64,000 nucleotides of DNA. It comes from Periplaneta americana. Its lineage: Eukaryota > Arthropoda > Insecta > Blattodea > Blattidae. Below, one piece after another: positions 23,918 through 58,624 of this stretch. The notes under the pieces were generated by a model. That model saw only the letters and a program-made list of their open reading frames with translations, searched no databases and had not been told where the DNA came from. Within the stretch, counting starts at the first letter, position 1. The number at the start of each line of letters is the position of its first letter. The stretch is taken from positions 193,606,627 to 193,670,626 of the forward strand of contig NC_091120.1 of assembly GCF_040183065.1 (NCBI RefSeq), in the 5' to 3' direction. The translations under genes and the position numbers were made by a program.

Positions 23918-24217
23918 AAGGTAAAAGGTAAAGGTATCCCTGTCACATGCCATGAAGGCACTTGGGGGACATGGAGGTAGATCCCCATGCTTTCCATGAC
24001 CTCGGCACTAGAATGAGGTGGTGTGGTCGGCACCACGCTCTGACCGCCTTTTACCCCCGGGAAAGACCCGGTACTCAATTTTATAGGAGGCTGAGTGAAC
24101 GTCGGGGCCGTTCTGAAAGTTTGGCAACGAGAAAAAATCCTATCACCACCTGGGATCGAACCCCGGACCTTCCAGTCCGTAGCCAGCTTCTCTACCAACT
24201 GAGCTATCCGGCCGCCC
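23918..24217 (-). repeat. Second tRNA-derived SINE nested in the same LINE, 15-bp target duplication
   Basis: On the minus strand the head reads GGCCGGATAGCTCAGTTGGT (box A) then GGGGTTCGATCCC (box B); the body contains AAACTTTCAGAACGGCCCC; the tail is ACCTTTACCTTTTACC. GGTATATTCTAGAGC flanks it at 23903-23917 and 24218-24232. A body fragment of the same SINE recurs at 45735-45815. Confidence 0.9.
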
Positions 24218-24315
24218 GGTATATTCTAGAGCGAAGTTAAAAAGTAAAGGTGATAGTGCATCTCCTTGCTTTAGCCCGCAGTGAATTGGAAAAGCATGAG
24301 ATTGTGATTTCTTCT

Positions 24316-24705
24316 AGCTTAAAAAAAAGAAAACTTATTTTGCCCTCAGAACATGCCGAAGATGTATTCTGTGTCTTTGGATAATTTATTTATCTATTAT
24401 GGAAGTTGTAAAGATAACTTTCGTACACCTTGTATTAGTTTGGGATGATGAGGGAAAGAAAATAGACTGCAACTTGTGAATAAGTTAAATATATTTCCTC
24501 CTGTGAACACACACACTCAAAGTAACACTTGTGACCCGTACCTATTTGTTATTTTGGCACTGCTTCAGTCACTCCAACCTAATCTCTTCTGGCCAGAGCT
24601 CGCATTCAGGATGTGTAATTTTTTAAACTAGAGACACAGCAGAACTGTTGACTTTTGTCGCACTGCAAGGCGTTGTTATTTTTATTTATTTATTTTTTAA
24701 AGGAA
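24316..24705 (-). other. 3' flank / UTR of the serine protease
   Basis: This stretch lies directly after the protease stop in minus orientation. No repeat or coding signal apart from the AATAAA runs listed separately. Confidence 0.45.
24681..24694 (-). terminator. Candidate polyadenylation signals of the protease gene
   Basis: On the minus strand, overlapping AATAAATAAATAAA lies 12-25 bases after the TAG stop. It is close to the stop, so a more distal site may be the one used. Confidence 0.4.
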
Positions 24706-47281
<22,576 letters not shown>

Positions 47282-47764
47282 CTGCAACGTAAAGAAAATT
47301 CCAGTGTCAATGTCGCTAATACAGATCAAAGCGTTCAGCTAATTTTCCTTTAAAAGGCATTTGCATTAAGTTATGTTCAACAGAGGGAAATTAATGACGT
47401 CAAATACCTGAGTATAGTAAATTTTATATCATGGAGTGTACTTTCACAGAAAGGACTTCGCCGACAGACCTATTGCTCCCTACTAATTGGTTGTCATAAA
47501 TAAATGTATTCCTTACCAGCGAATAGGGATTATAAAGAATGGACACTGAGCGAATTTTCCTGTGTTTTGTTTCTCTGTGCGCCGGCGTTTAGTTCCACTT
47601 TCAAGCTCTAGAGGTTAGTGTAATCGAGCATACGCTAAGATAATAATTGAATGTAAGAGTTGAGACACAGGATCCAAACATCGCCTACCTTATTGCATAA
47701 TCCAGTAACGCTTTGCTTCAAATAAATTCAAGTTAACAGCATTTCCTTATGGATGTGGATATTT

Positions 47765-48350
47765 ATGAAACGAGCGCAAGCGAGTTTCATAATTTTCATA
47801 CGAGCTTCTTAATTACCATTATAGGCGAGTTTCATACGACTTTTTATGCTCGACCATATTTCTAACTTGATATTATTAATTTTTGAGCAATGTCCCGTAT
47901 GTTGTGAGATGTGCGCAGACGCGAAAGTATTGATTTTTTTCCGAGGAACAGATGTGCACATTGACCTTGCTAGGCCATAAGAACCTACAGAGATAACACT
48001 GAAATTAAATTAGACATTGAAAAACGAGATGACAAATTGAATTTATTTGAATATTATTTACAATTAACGCTAATTATTATAGTAACAGAACATAACCTTC
48101 TGCGACAGTATTGGATTTCCAGCCTCCGTGACTTTTCGCTAATTCTCTTTCGATTGCATATCCGAGAATAATCGATACTTGCGGTTTTATAACGGTAGAA
48201 AGCTGACCTGTCATTGGCTGAACAGTTGTAACCTGAGTCGTCATTGGCTGAAAGACCTGACCTTTAATGAGTAGGTGTACTTTAATGACATGCATTAAAG
48301 GTCTGCTACCAGGTGTATAATTACTACATTTCGGCATGGTCGAGCATAAA
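47765..48350. mobile_element. Candidate fold-back/MITE element
   Basis: A hairpin at 47765-47790 (ATGAAACGAGCGCAAGCGAG then TTTCAT). A 15-bp perfect inverted pair, TTTATGCTCGACCAT (47843-47857) and ATGGTCGAGCATAAA (48336-48350). Similar in design to the 12448-13360 element. Confidence 0.5.
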
Positions 48351-49380
48351 TTATATTGTAAAATAATATAATACATTATAAAATTAAGTGTCGAATTCGT
48401 TTAATATTAGTATATAATATAATATAGGTATATGGTTTTACTTCTCATAAGAGTTTTGTTTTTCAATTTTCAGTGCTATCAAATTATTACGTCATATTTT
48501 AATTGTTGTTGGGGTCAACTTCTCAACTCTCATTATAAAGGAACTCTAGAGTCTAGACATTACAGTTCATGACGGATTTATTATTTTATGGATCCAATTT
48601 ATTTTATTTGAGTATATAATATACCTAGAGGTATTAATTATGTGTTATATTTCCGCTGTGTCAACTGCTAGCTGGTGTGATGTCAGCGCCAACTCTAGGG
48701 AGAAAGCAGAATCTCACGCTCTAGCTGGCTTGAAGGTCATTGAAATCAGTCCGGCTACATCAAAGGTACCGACGCGAATTGTCCATATTTATTTACCTAT
48801 ACGCTGTTCCTTACTGTGATGGAAGTCTTGTCTTCGCCTGTTGTAACCAATCACAACCATCGTTTACAAAAATAATTGTTCAAGCTTCACGTTCAGTTTT
48901 AATGCTCATGAATAAAGTTACAGCTTGTTCTGTCAGAGTTCTTCTTCTTTTTTAATTTACAAGTGACTGCATGCCAAATTTATAGAGAATTTGTGTTGTA
49001 ATTTACTTACTGCACTATTATTTCCAGCGTTTACGTAGCAACTATTGAACGTGTTGTATCTTCAAGTTACATGGCATGCAACAATGATGGTAAGTATGCA
49101 AAAAGAGCATGATTGTGCAGAAAGGTAATTTTTACTACATTATTTTAGTAATGAAGTTATAGGTTTTTATGACTGCTTAAATGTATCCTTTTTCGCTGTT
49201 GTTTATAATCGCTTTAACATCTTTGGTCATATCGCGAGTTAATCTTCTGGGTGAAATCCGAAGGCTTGTGTGCTATTGTTGAGACTGGTTCTATTGTTGT
49301 GAACTAGATGGCATTAGTAGATGTATTACTGATTTGTTATGAATATGATTTTGGTGATGAATGACGCCTGTGATATTCAG
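48351..49380. other. Upstream of the protease clip exon, no recognised feature
   Basis: The protease 5' exon(s) should lie here or further out in this direction, but I see no convincing signal-peptide exon. Confidence 0.35.
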
Positions 49381-49505
49381 GGATGTTGTGGTCCGAATTT
49401 CCTGGCATTTGAGGGAAAACCTGAAAACATCAATCAGGAAATTCAACCCGACTAGGAATCAAACCCGGCCCCTCTGCGTAAGAGACCAGTATGCTGACCC
49501 CTAAG
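49381..49505 (-). repeat. tRNA-derived SINE fragment
   Basis: On the minus strand: GGGGTCAGCATACTGGTC (A box-like), CGGGTTTGATTCCTAGTC (B box), and GGTTTTCCCTCAAATGCC (SINE body), the same class as 23167-23408. Confidence 0.75.
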
Positions 49506-49648
49506 TCATTTACTCTTAAATACGACAAGAGAGAATAATAATATGTTTGACTATAAAACCTGAAAGTGCGCTGTTTTACTAGGCCTATTTGTGAAAAACA
49601 TACATGGATACAAAAACTTCCCGGCAATTCATAAGAACGAATAGTACC

Positions 49649-50050
49649 TATACTTGTTTTTTTGAAAGATGGGACATGACAGGAGCGTTGCGATCGGAAA
49701 AACAGCTGAATGTCACTTAACGTGGTAAGCCTGTTGCTATGGTAACAACGGTTGAGTTGCCAAACTTACCGTTCCCACGTAGCGAGTGCTTAAATAGCTC
49801 TCTTGGCGACATTTATTGTGCACACAATGTTAGCATTGGCACGTTTCGTCTTTGATTCTCTGTCGATTTTTGTATTGTTTTCTTACCTTCGCGTCAATTG
49901 TCAATGAATGTTTTAACGTCAGCCATCTTAACCTCAATTGCTAGCTTTTATCAGCTGGCAGCATGGTAGTCCATATTGGCAACATAGCACTGTAGTTCCA
50001 AGCTCGATCGCTTAACTGTCATGTCCCATCTTTCAAAAAAGCAAGTATAG
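49649..50050. mobile_element. TIR element (MITE), ~400 bp
   Basis: CTATACTTGTTTTTTTGAAA and GATGGGACATGACAG at the left are mirrored at the right by CTGTCATGTCCCATC and TTTCAAAAAAGCAAGTATAG. No coding. Confidence 0.88.
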
Positions 50051-50714
50051 TATTTTATTTGACGATATTTTGAACTGCAGAAGATACTCAATGTAAAAAT
50101 TCAAGATGAACGTGAAATGACCGATCAGTTTTATATGGATCTATCATGGACAACTTCTTGACGACTTTCCTTTCCAGCGCAGGCATGCTGAGGATCTTAC
50201 CGCTATTTACCGGTATATTATATCACCAAAAAATTGTGGTTCAGCACTTCATACTGTAAAATATATTTATATTGTTATTTACAGCTGATAAATGTTTCAA
50301 ATCAAGGCGTCATTTAGGGGACAGAGAGCCAATTGAAGATTGTGATCCCAAAACGGGTTAAGTCCATTTTTATGAAAGGACTGTGCTAGTTTTTTTATCC
50401 ACTGGTCTAGGGAGTAAGCGAGTTTTCAAGTGACGTGCACAATAACACAAACTTTTAGAGAAGGATTGGCGTTGTTTTGGAAGAAAAGAAGTTTAAAATA
50501 TAATGAATGATAGAGGTCTCAAACATACTCATATATATGTATAAATAATAAAAATGGCCAAATGGACTGAGTGAGTTTTGAGACCACATTCTTCAATTGC
50601 CCTGAGTTTGATAAAAAAAATTAATAATTGAGTAGTACTACTAAAATCGTGAGAAGTATAGTTGTACTTTTAATAATGAAATAATATAATCGCAATTTTA
50701 TAAACGCTTATAAT
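50051..50714. other. No recognised feature
   Basis: AT-rich; nothing identified. Confidence 0.4.
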
Positions 50715-50719
50715 ATATA

Positions 50720-50935
50720 TTTTTATTTGGTTATTTAACGACGCTGTATCAACTACTAGGTTATTTAGCGTCGATGAATTTGGTGATAGCGAGATGGTAT
50801 TTGGCGAGGTGATTACCTGGCACATTCACCTTAAGGTTGGGGAAAACCTCGGAAAAAACACAACCAGGTAATCAGCCCAAGCGGGGATCGAACCCGCGCC
50901 CGAGCGCAACTACAGACCGACAGGCGAGCGCCTGC
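50720..50935 (-). repeat. tRNA-derived SINE
   Basis: On the minus strand: tRNA-like head with GCGCGGGTTCGATCCCCGC (B box), CTGATTACCTGGTTGTG, then CCGAGGTTTTCCCCAACC, and a tail TAGTTGATACAGCGTCG. Same family as 23167-23408, which ends GATGTTGATACAGCATCG. Confidence 0.88.
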
Positions 50936-50940
50936 TTATA

Positions 50941-51834
50941 ATAAGATATATATTGTTACCCATTGTATATTTTTTTTTTGTCAATTGAAATTGAATTTTT
51001 TATCAATACAATTGTGTTCATGTTATTCGCATAGATGCGAACCTACATCATATTAACAGCAAATGTAAGTAAATTACGTATCGTGTAAGTAGGATAAGAA
51101 GTTAAAACTATATAGGCTTACATTTGGAAACTGAAAATTTACTGTAACGTGGGGTAAACTTGGCCATAAAACAAGAGAGTTAAAGCATGAAATCAGTCCT
51201 ATTTGTGACAATATGTTAAGAAATACTTAAGAAATAGAGGATAAAATAATGAGTTTTCAAATATGTTCATGGCATATCACGAACCTAATGAAGCGTATGA
51301 GTGTAAACCGTGCTACAAAAATGTGAACGCTACCATATCGAACTATGTACTAAAAACACAAAATCAATAAATCAATAAGCGAGTATGCAAAACACAAGTT
51401 GTAAATCCTTGTTCTTATGAACTAAATGGCCATTTGGCTGCAATAAATATATTATTAAATATGTTCAGTGCATTTGATGTGGTTTGATTTTTTCTTTTTG
51501 TTCTGCGGTCAAGTTTACCCCAATTTACGGCATGGAAAATAGTTGATTTCGAAAGAAATAGGGAGGAAGTACGCAATGCAATATTCCCATAATGTCTTCC
51601 TAAAAAAATATCTTCTTCAAACAATGTACTTCACCTTTTGAGCTTATGAACTTTTATAATTAATGCTTAAAATTCTCACAGAAAATAATTAAAATTTTCC
51701 TTTATAATATTCAACAATTCGGGATATTATATATAAATATAAATATAAAACGAGTCAACTGGTTTATTAGGATAGCTTTTGTAATTAAATTTATTAAATT
51801 ATCTGCAAGTACAAACAATTAATATACAGTATAC

Positions 51835-51835
<1 letters not shown>
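50941..51835. other. No recognised feature
   Basis: AT-rich stretch. Confidence 0.4.
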
Positions 51836-51876
<41 letters not shown>

Positions 51877-51903
51877 TAACAACAATAACAACAATAATAA
51901 TTT
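51836..51903. repeat. (AAT)n/(AAC)n microsatellite
   Basis: About 13 AAT units grading into AACAAT. Confidence 0.93.
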
Positions 51904-52548
51904 ACCTCAAACGGTAAGCGATGGTTTCGTCTCGACAGTTGAATTACGTTCTAAACTATATTTTAATTTATCATGTTGGCAGAAAAACTTCATTGAAAAT
52001 AGTTATCTATACAAACCGCAACATGGACGCCAATAAGTTGCAGGATTGTTTACGTCTGTGATATTTGCTGTGTTAAAATATTGAACGGCATGTGAATTCG
52101 CTTTTAAAGCGAAGTTGGAAGTTACGCTTGTGCAGTGAAGTTAATAGTTATACTTTAAGTGAAGTTTATGGACCTGTATGTACGTGTTCGATCCAGAATG
52201 TTGCAGACCCATTATTCGACTGCTGTAAGTACGACTTTCTGCAGTAAATTCGTTTCGTTCAGAGCTCACTTAATTGCTGGAATGTAGTTTATGTACCAAC
52301 ACATGGGAGTACTGTCTGGGCTGCACCAGCACACATTCTTGCTGAAGAAGCTGTTTTGCTTGTCGAAACAGGTTCTTATTTTATTATCGTGGAAGGTGTT
52401 CTCGACATAATACGAATAACTTGGCGAGGAACGTAATTTGAGAGTTTCGACTTCTACTTTGAGACCATTTTTTACGCCTAGGAACAAGTACTGTATTTTG
52501 TGAAAACATACAATTGATTCGGAATGTCATCATGGGCACTGTCATCGT
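51904..52548. other. No recognised feature
   Basis: Nothing identified between the microsatellite and the TCATCT array. Confidence 0.4.
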
Positions 52549-52551
52549 CAC

Positions 52552-52597
<46 letters not shown>

Positions 52598-54709
52598 GTA
52601 GCCATAATCAGCCATCTTCTTCGCGATCATCACAATCTTCAACATGATCTCCACCATCTTCATCACCATTATCTTGATCTTCTTAATCATCTTCATAATC
52701 ATGATCATCTTCATGATCTTTTTCATATTAATCACCATCTTCATTTTCATCACTATCTCCGTCATTATAAATATTCATCACCTTCACCACCTTTTTCATC
52801 TTCATAATATTCATCTTTATCATAATCATCACTTTGTTCATTATCTCTATCCTCATCGCAATCATTATCATTATCATTCTACTTACCATCATCACTGCCA
52901 ACATAATCTTCAACTCGACCTCCATCTCCATCTTAATCTTAATCTTAATCTTAATCTTCATCTTCATCTTCATCTTTATATTCACTTTCACCATCATCAT
53001 CTTCATCATCAAATTCTACCTCATCACCACTGCCATCATCATCATCATCATCTTTATCTTGACTTCATCTTCATCTTCATCATCAAATTCTACTTCCTCA
53101 CCACCACTGCCGACATCTTCATCTCCTCCTCCGTCCCCATCTTAATCTTCATCTTCATTATCATCTTTATTATCATCTTCACCTTTATTTTCATCAAATT
53201 CTACCTCCTCATCACCATTGCCAACATCATCATCCTTATCTTCATCTGCATCTCCATCTTCATTATCATCTTCATCTTTATCTTGACTTCATCTTCACCT
53301 TCATCTTCATCTTTATCATCAAATTCTACTTCCTCACCACAACATCATCATCTTCATCTCCTTTTCCATCTCTATCTTAATCTTCATCTTCATTATCATC
53401 TTTATCATCATCTTCACCTTTATCTTCACTTCATCTTCACCTTCATCTTCATCAAATTCTACCTCCTCATCACCATTGCCAACATCATCATCCTCATCTT
53501 CATCTACATCTCCATCTTCATTATCATCTTCATCTTTATCTTGACTTCATCTTCACCTTCACCTTCATCTTCATCTTTATCATCAAATTCTACTTCCTCA
53601 CCACAATATCATCATCTTCACCTTTATCTTCACTTCATCTTCACCTTTATCTTCATCAAATTCTACCTCCTCATCACCATTGCCAACATCATCCTCATCT
53701 TCATCTATATCTCCATCTTCATTATCATCTTCATCTTTATCTTGACTTCATCTTCACCTTCATCTTCATCTTTATCATCAAATTCTATTTCCTCACCACA
53801 ACATCATCATCTTCATCTCCTTTTCCATCTCTATCTTAATCTTAATCTTCATTATCATCTTTATCATCATCTTCACCTTTATCTTCACTTCATCTTCACC
53901 TTTATCTTCATCAAATTCTACCTCCTCATCACCATTGCCAACATCATCCTCATCTTCATCTACATCTCCATCTTCATTATCATCTTCATCTTTATCTTGA
54001 CTTCATCTTCACCTTTATCTTCATCAAATTCTACCTCCTCATCACCGTTGCCAACATCATCTACCATCCTTATCTTCATCTGCATCACCATCTTCATCTT
54101 TATCTTGACTTCATCTTCACCTTTATCTTCATCAAATTCTACCTCCTCATCACCATTGCCAACATCATCCATCATCCTTATCTTCATCTACATCTCCATC
54201 TTCATTATCATCTTCATCTTTATCTTCACTTCAGCTTCACCTTTATCTTCATCAAATTCTACCTCCTCATCACCATTGCCAACATCATCCATCATTCTTA
54301 TCTTCATCTGCATCACCATCTTCATTATCATCTTCATCTTTATCTTCACTTCAGCTTCACCTTTATCTTCATCAAATTCTACCTCCTCATCACCATTGCC
54401 AACATCATCCATCATCCTTATCTTCATCTGCATCACCATCTTCATTATCATCATCTTTATCTTCACTTCAGCTTCACCTTCATCTTCATCATCAAATTCT
54501 ACTTCCTCACAACTATCGCCAACATCATCTTCATCTCCTCCTCCATCTCCATCTCCATCTCCATCTCCATCTTCATCTTCACTTTCATCTTCATCTTCAT
54601 CTTTATCTTTAACTTTAAATTCTACTTTCTCACTACTACTGCCAACATCATCATCTTTATTTTCATCTGCATCTCACCTTCACCATCTTCATCATCAAAT
54701 TCTATTTTC

Positions 54710-54759
<50 letters not shown>

Positions 54760-54760
54760 T
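52549..54760. repeat. 2.2-kb (TCATCT)-type compound array with higher-order units
   Basis: Begins and ends with pure (ATC)n. The body is built from TCATCT, TCATCA, TTATCT and TCACCT hexamers. Larger segments recur, e.g. ATCAAATTCTACCTCCTCAT then CACCATTGCCAACATCATC, every ~120-280 bp. Lacking stops in one frame, it yields a 733-codon Ile/Phe/Ser/His ORF with no protein-like composition. Confidence 0.95.
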
Positions 54761-55635
54761 CCAGTTCAAAAAGTTAAAAATCTCTAGATTTAGCTACAAA
54801 GTCCCTAAATTGGCAACACTTTACACAAATATGGGTGATTTTTGAATGTGGGATGTATAAAAAACGGAAATACTTCATTTAATATAGTTTAATTTTAAAG
54901 TACTTAACTGTGGAAATTAATAAAATTTCCTGTAGTATGTAATAAGACAAACAACTCATTGGCGTCATATTGATGTATGAATTGTTTCGACCATCAATTG
55001 CATTGTTGTCTGGAGACTAGGCCTCGTGGAATGAGGAAGCGATTTTGAAGTACTGTAGTTAACGGGAGGCTTCGTCTTGTTAAATTTAAATGTGAGGAAT
55101 GAAAATAAATATCATGCTTTTATCTGAAAACCCAACACCCTTACAATCCCAACCATGCTCACAATAACCATCACGAACAGCATAAACATTTCGCGCAACT
55201 GTAGGGATTCGTTGGATCCCCCCCTCCCCCAGCCACTTTTTGAACCTGGTCTGTGCCTGTAATTAATTAGAAGCCCAATTTTAAAATATCTTTTTCTTTT
55301 ATAGATTATTTTAAGTGACTCATTCTCACATTCGTATAATATTAGAACAGAAATTGCTACGGTATGTATTTATATAGAACTTGGGTTAAAAAAATTGCTT
55401 ACGGTATTGTTGATTCATATTTAATCATTTTTTCAGTTGAGGCATCATTTAATTATTTGGTCATGCTGTTCCACAGAACAACAGATACTAAATCATAGAT
55501 GATTACAAATTAACACACAAAGTAGCACGATGAAAAAATTTGCATATGGTGTGTTGTATCTGCAAGCAGAATAATAGGGTCCATATCATTTTAAGATATA
55601 GTAAGCTCAGAGAGATACCGCACACAAATACTCGC
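54761..55635. other. No recognised feature
   Basis: Ordinary AT-rich DNA. Confidence 0.4.
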
Positions 55636-55639
55636 AGTT

Positions 55640-55812
55640 TCAGAATCGTTGTCAAAATATGGCGAAAGAAAATTATGTCTATTTTCAACAAGGTTCTTTC
55701 TTAGCACACATTGACCGGGATTCTGTGGCCGGGGAGGTTTTTTGGTGACAGAGTCATTTCTACAGCGTTATGGCCTTCACGATCCCCAGACCTCACCATG
55801 TGCGATTAATAA
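55640..55812 (+). pseudogene. Tc1/mariner-type transposase fragment
   Basis: GRFFGDRVISTALWPSRSPD then LTMCD in one plus frame corresponds to the region up to the last catalytic block of the DUF4817-associated transposases (cf. 33585). Confidence 0.7.
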
Positions 55813-55824
55813 AAGAGCCCTAAC

Positions 55825-55930
55825 CCACCGGCGTCACTCAGTCGCTTGTTTGCCGATCCGGAGTTGCGCTCGGGCGTGGGTTCGATTCCCGCTTGGGCTG
55901 ATTACCTGGTTCGGCTTTTTACTAGGTGAT
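55825..55930 (+). repeat. tRNA-derived SINE head
   Basis: CACTCAGTCGCTTGTTTGCC (A region) and GGGTTCGATTCCCGCTTGG (B box) then CTGATTACCTGGTTCGG; truncated body. Same family as 50720-50935. Confidence 0.8.
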
Positions 55931-56464
55931 ATCACTTGATTAAGTCAGTGTAGTCTGTGAAAATGTAGGAGAAAATGATCCGACGGTTATTTAAGGGGAG
56001 ATTCCACTGGAAAATCATGAAACATTTCCAAAAAAAATTTTATTGGCTATTTCATTTCTTTGGAATGTATATTTTCGTACCCCAAATGGATTTAGTTTAA
56101 TTCTGATTGCAAATATGTTTAGAAATGTTTATAAATAACTGATCTTATAATTGAAGAGCTTTCTCCCAAAACGAGTTAAGTCCAATTTCAGTAATTAGAC
56201 AGGAAGAACAAAAAAATGTGGACGCTGTTTCGATTTATGCTAGATGTTTAATTATTGTACGCAAATATATGTTTTCAGCATAAGTTAAAATAATAAATCA
56301 TCAGTTTAAATCTACGTTTTAAATAGGACTATTCCTAAAGAAATAAATTAATATAAATTCTGTGTGATGCTTTTGGGTGCATACTACTTCGGTCCCATCA
56401 GATACATATCTGATATATACAGTAAATCCGGTCCGAACTATGCAGTATAGAGTGTTACAGTATA

Positions 56465-57475
56465 TACAGGGACATCATTTTATTTTTACTTCAATTTTTA
56501 TTGTACCTGAGTTTTTGAATGTGCTTCACTCCCACCCCCTCTACTAGTTAACTTCCAACTGTTCTCCTCACAGAACCAAGCGTATACAGTCAAAGTCGCC
56601 TTAAACAGTATTGAGTTAGTGAGTATAGTACGTTCCAGAAATATGTTCGCGTTTTCCAGTGACGAAAGAGCTTTCAATATTGAATCATATTGTCGCTGTC
56701 GTCCGCTTGCCTACGTCGCATCCCGATTTCCCTCACCCGCAACTGTTTAAAATAACTTAAATAAAAGTAATTAACTGTCACGTGATTTCCCCCCTTTCTA
56801 CGATCCTGCGACATAACCATTGGACGGACGGTAGATAGCATGTCTGTTATCTGTGCGGGTAGGGCAGAAGTGAAGATTGAATTTACAGTACGTAGGGTAC
56901 TCTTTTATAGGTATAAAATTATTTCAACATGAGTTACTAGTACGAAGGACGAAACTGATAATTGGAATTAGAATGCAATAGTGTATAGTGCGATAATATG
57001 CACATTAGAACTGAAGCCTGTATCGAAATGAACGGCCACCATTTTAAAAAATGTGTTTAAATATCCATATTATGATTATTTTTCAATTTAACTTCATTCT
57101 CTATATTGTACGCTAATGTGCTGTAGACAGTATAATATACACTGCATAATGAATACGCCACATGGACAGCTCAGTTCGTGAGTAAAAACACTCATTGTTA
57201 ATACTGTACTGTATTTCGAGTAAACAAAAACCTAATGAAAGTTATCAAAGTCAAAAGCGTGATATTTCCTAGTTTACGTAAATGGACGAACTACTTTTCT
57301 TCCCTCCTATACCTAGTAAAGTGATTAATTAGTATTTTACGCCAGTATCATCGAACTCCAGTCATGGAAGGGGATAGCAAACTGTGTTTCCGTTCTCAAC
57401 CGTTGATCGAAAGGTATAGCCAGGTTAATATTACAAATGTTAGTAAAAATAAAATGATGTCCCTGTACTATATAT
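56465..57475. mobile_element. TIR element with TA target, non-autonomous
   Basis: CAGGGACATCATTTTATTTT at the left and AAAATAAAATGATGTCCCTG at the right are inverted repeats of ~25 bp flanked by TA. About 1.0 kb without recognisable coding sequence. Mariner-like by termini and target (inference). Confidence 0.85.
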
Positions 57476-57686
57476 AATGGATTAGCTGTCGTATCGAATC
57501 CGACATGTTTTCATGTTGGTATGATATCGATACTCACGTATTTTAATGTTGTTACAGTATATATTATGAACTAGCTGTCTCGAGTCACGAATTTACTCGT
57601 CCCTGCCTTATGACAGCCCAAAGCATGAATAGCATGAGAAGGAAAATGTTGATTTCCAAGCAGTAGAGCCTACTGCTCTATTTTCG

Positions 57687-57805
57687 ATCCGGTACCGAAC
57701 TAGTACTGTTACCTTATTGACCTGGAACCGAACTAGTATTGTTTACTTCTTGGCTCCGGACCGAACTAGTATATATTTTTGACCATGGGACCGAACTAGT
57801 AAACT
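57687..57805. repeat. Four spaced ACCGAACTAGTA motifs
   Basis: CCGAACTAGTA occurs four times (about 57694, 57727, 57761 and 57790) at 29-34 bp spacing with divergent spacers. Confidence 0.85.
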
Positions 57806-58167
57806 CCGATGCTTTTATTGACCAAAATTCCAGGAACAGTACAAAACATGTCTGTGTTTGTAAATTTATACCTTACATTTATACAAAATTTTCACCATAC
57901 ACCTCTACATACATGCAACAAGATGCTATCTACTGGCCTAGGGTCAACACTGAACGTCTGACAATAAAAGGGCGAAACTTCTAGCAGTACGCGACAAACA
58001 TGATACTTTGACTCGCTTGCTGTCTCCTGCATATCTTCTGGCCGATAATTCGAATCACCAGTGTCTATTCCACTTGTAAATAAGGCTCGGAAGTTGATGA
58101 AATATCATTTTTTTCTGAGACATCACAGGCAATGTAAGATGCAATACAAACTCGTATTTATTTAGTT

Positions 58168-58604
58168 TTAAGGGTAAAAAAAATATTAAAAATAGAGAAT
58201 GAAGTATTCAGAAGTATCATTTCTTTAATTGGCTGGTGTTCAGAAGCTAAAAATATGTTGTTAATTGCTTTGTTTTTTAATTTTCAACTAAAAATTACAT
58301 TATTCTTACGCATTTATCAAAAAAATTGTTACAAATCATACGACTTTAGGAACTTGATTCTTTACAGTTTAATTATGCATCCTAATGATCAGTCTTGAAG
58401 AATTTACAAGAGTGGCGTGATTTGTAACAATTGTTGTAATAAATGTGCAAGAAAATGTAATTTTGTAGTTAAGAATGGAAAAAAATTCTGTACGAAGCAA
58501 CTATGGAATTCACAACAAATTTTTAGCTTCAGAATACTAGCTAATTAAAGAAATGATACTCCTGAATAATTCATTCTTTATCTGTAATATTCCTTTACCC
58601 TTAG
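58168..58604. mobile_element. Fold-back element with ~190-bp inverted arms
   Basis: The left arm (58168-58360) and right arm (58405-58604) are inverted copies with ~80% match, e.g. GTATCATTTCTTTAATTGGC and its complement near 58560, and ATTGTTACAAATCATACG and its complement near 58420. The central loop is short. Confidence 0.82.
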
Positions 58605-58624
58605 TAGTAGTATAATAGTATTAG

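Larger units (their letters stand above)
22762..24301 (-). mobile_element. 5'-truncated RTE LINE with two nested SINEs and 14-bp target duplication
   Basis: TTGTGATTTCTTCT is repeated exactly at 22748-22761 and 24302-24315. The minus strand reads from the CATGCTTTTCCAATTCACTG segment of the RT, through [10 protein letters not shown] and NPEKT-type sequence, to [18 protein letters not shown] codons, ending in a (TAAG)n tail next to the target duplication. Two SINEs interrupt it. The reading frame is damaged. It lies between the convergent host genes. Confidence 0.93.

Noticed and set aside
24150..24215. tRNA gene on the minus strand with a good GGTTCGATCCC box
   Set aside because: It is the head of a SINE with a 15-bp target duplication and a long non-tRNA body.
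52644..54845. 733-codon ORF, the longest in the window
   Set aside because: It is a stop-free frame through a TCATCT-type simple array, made almost only of Ile, Phe, Ser, His, Leu and Thr; no domain and no splice context.
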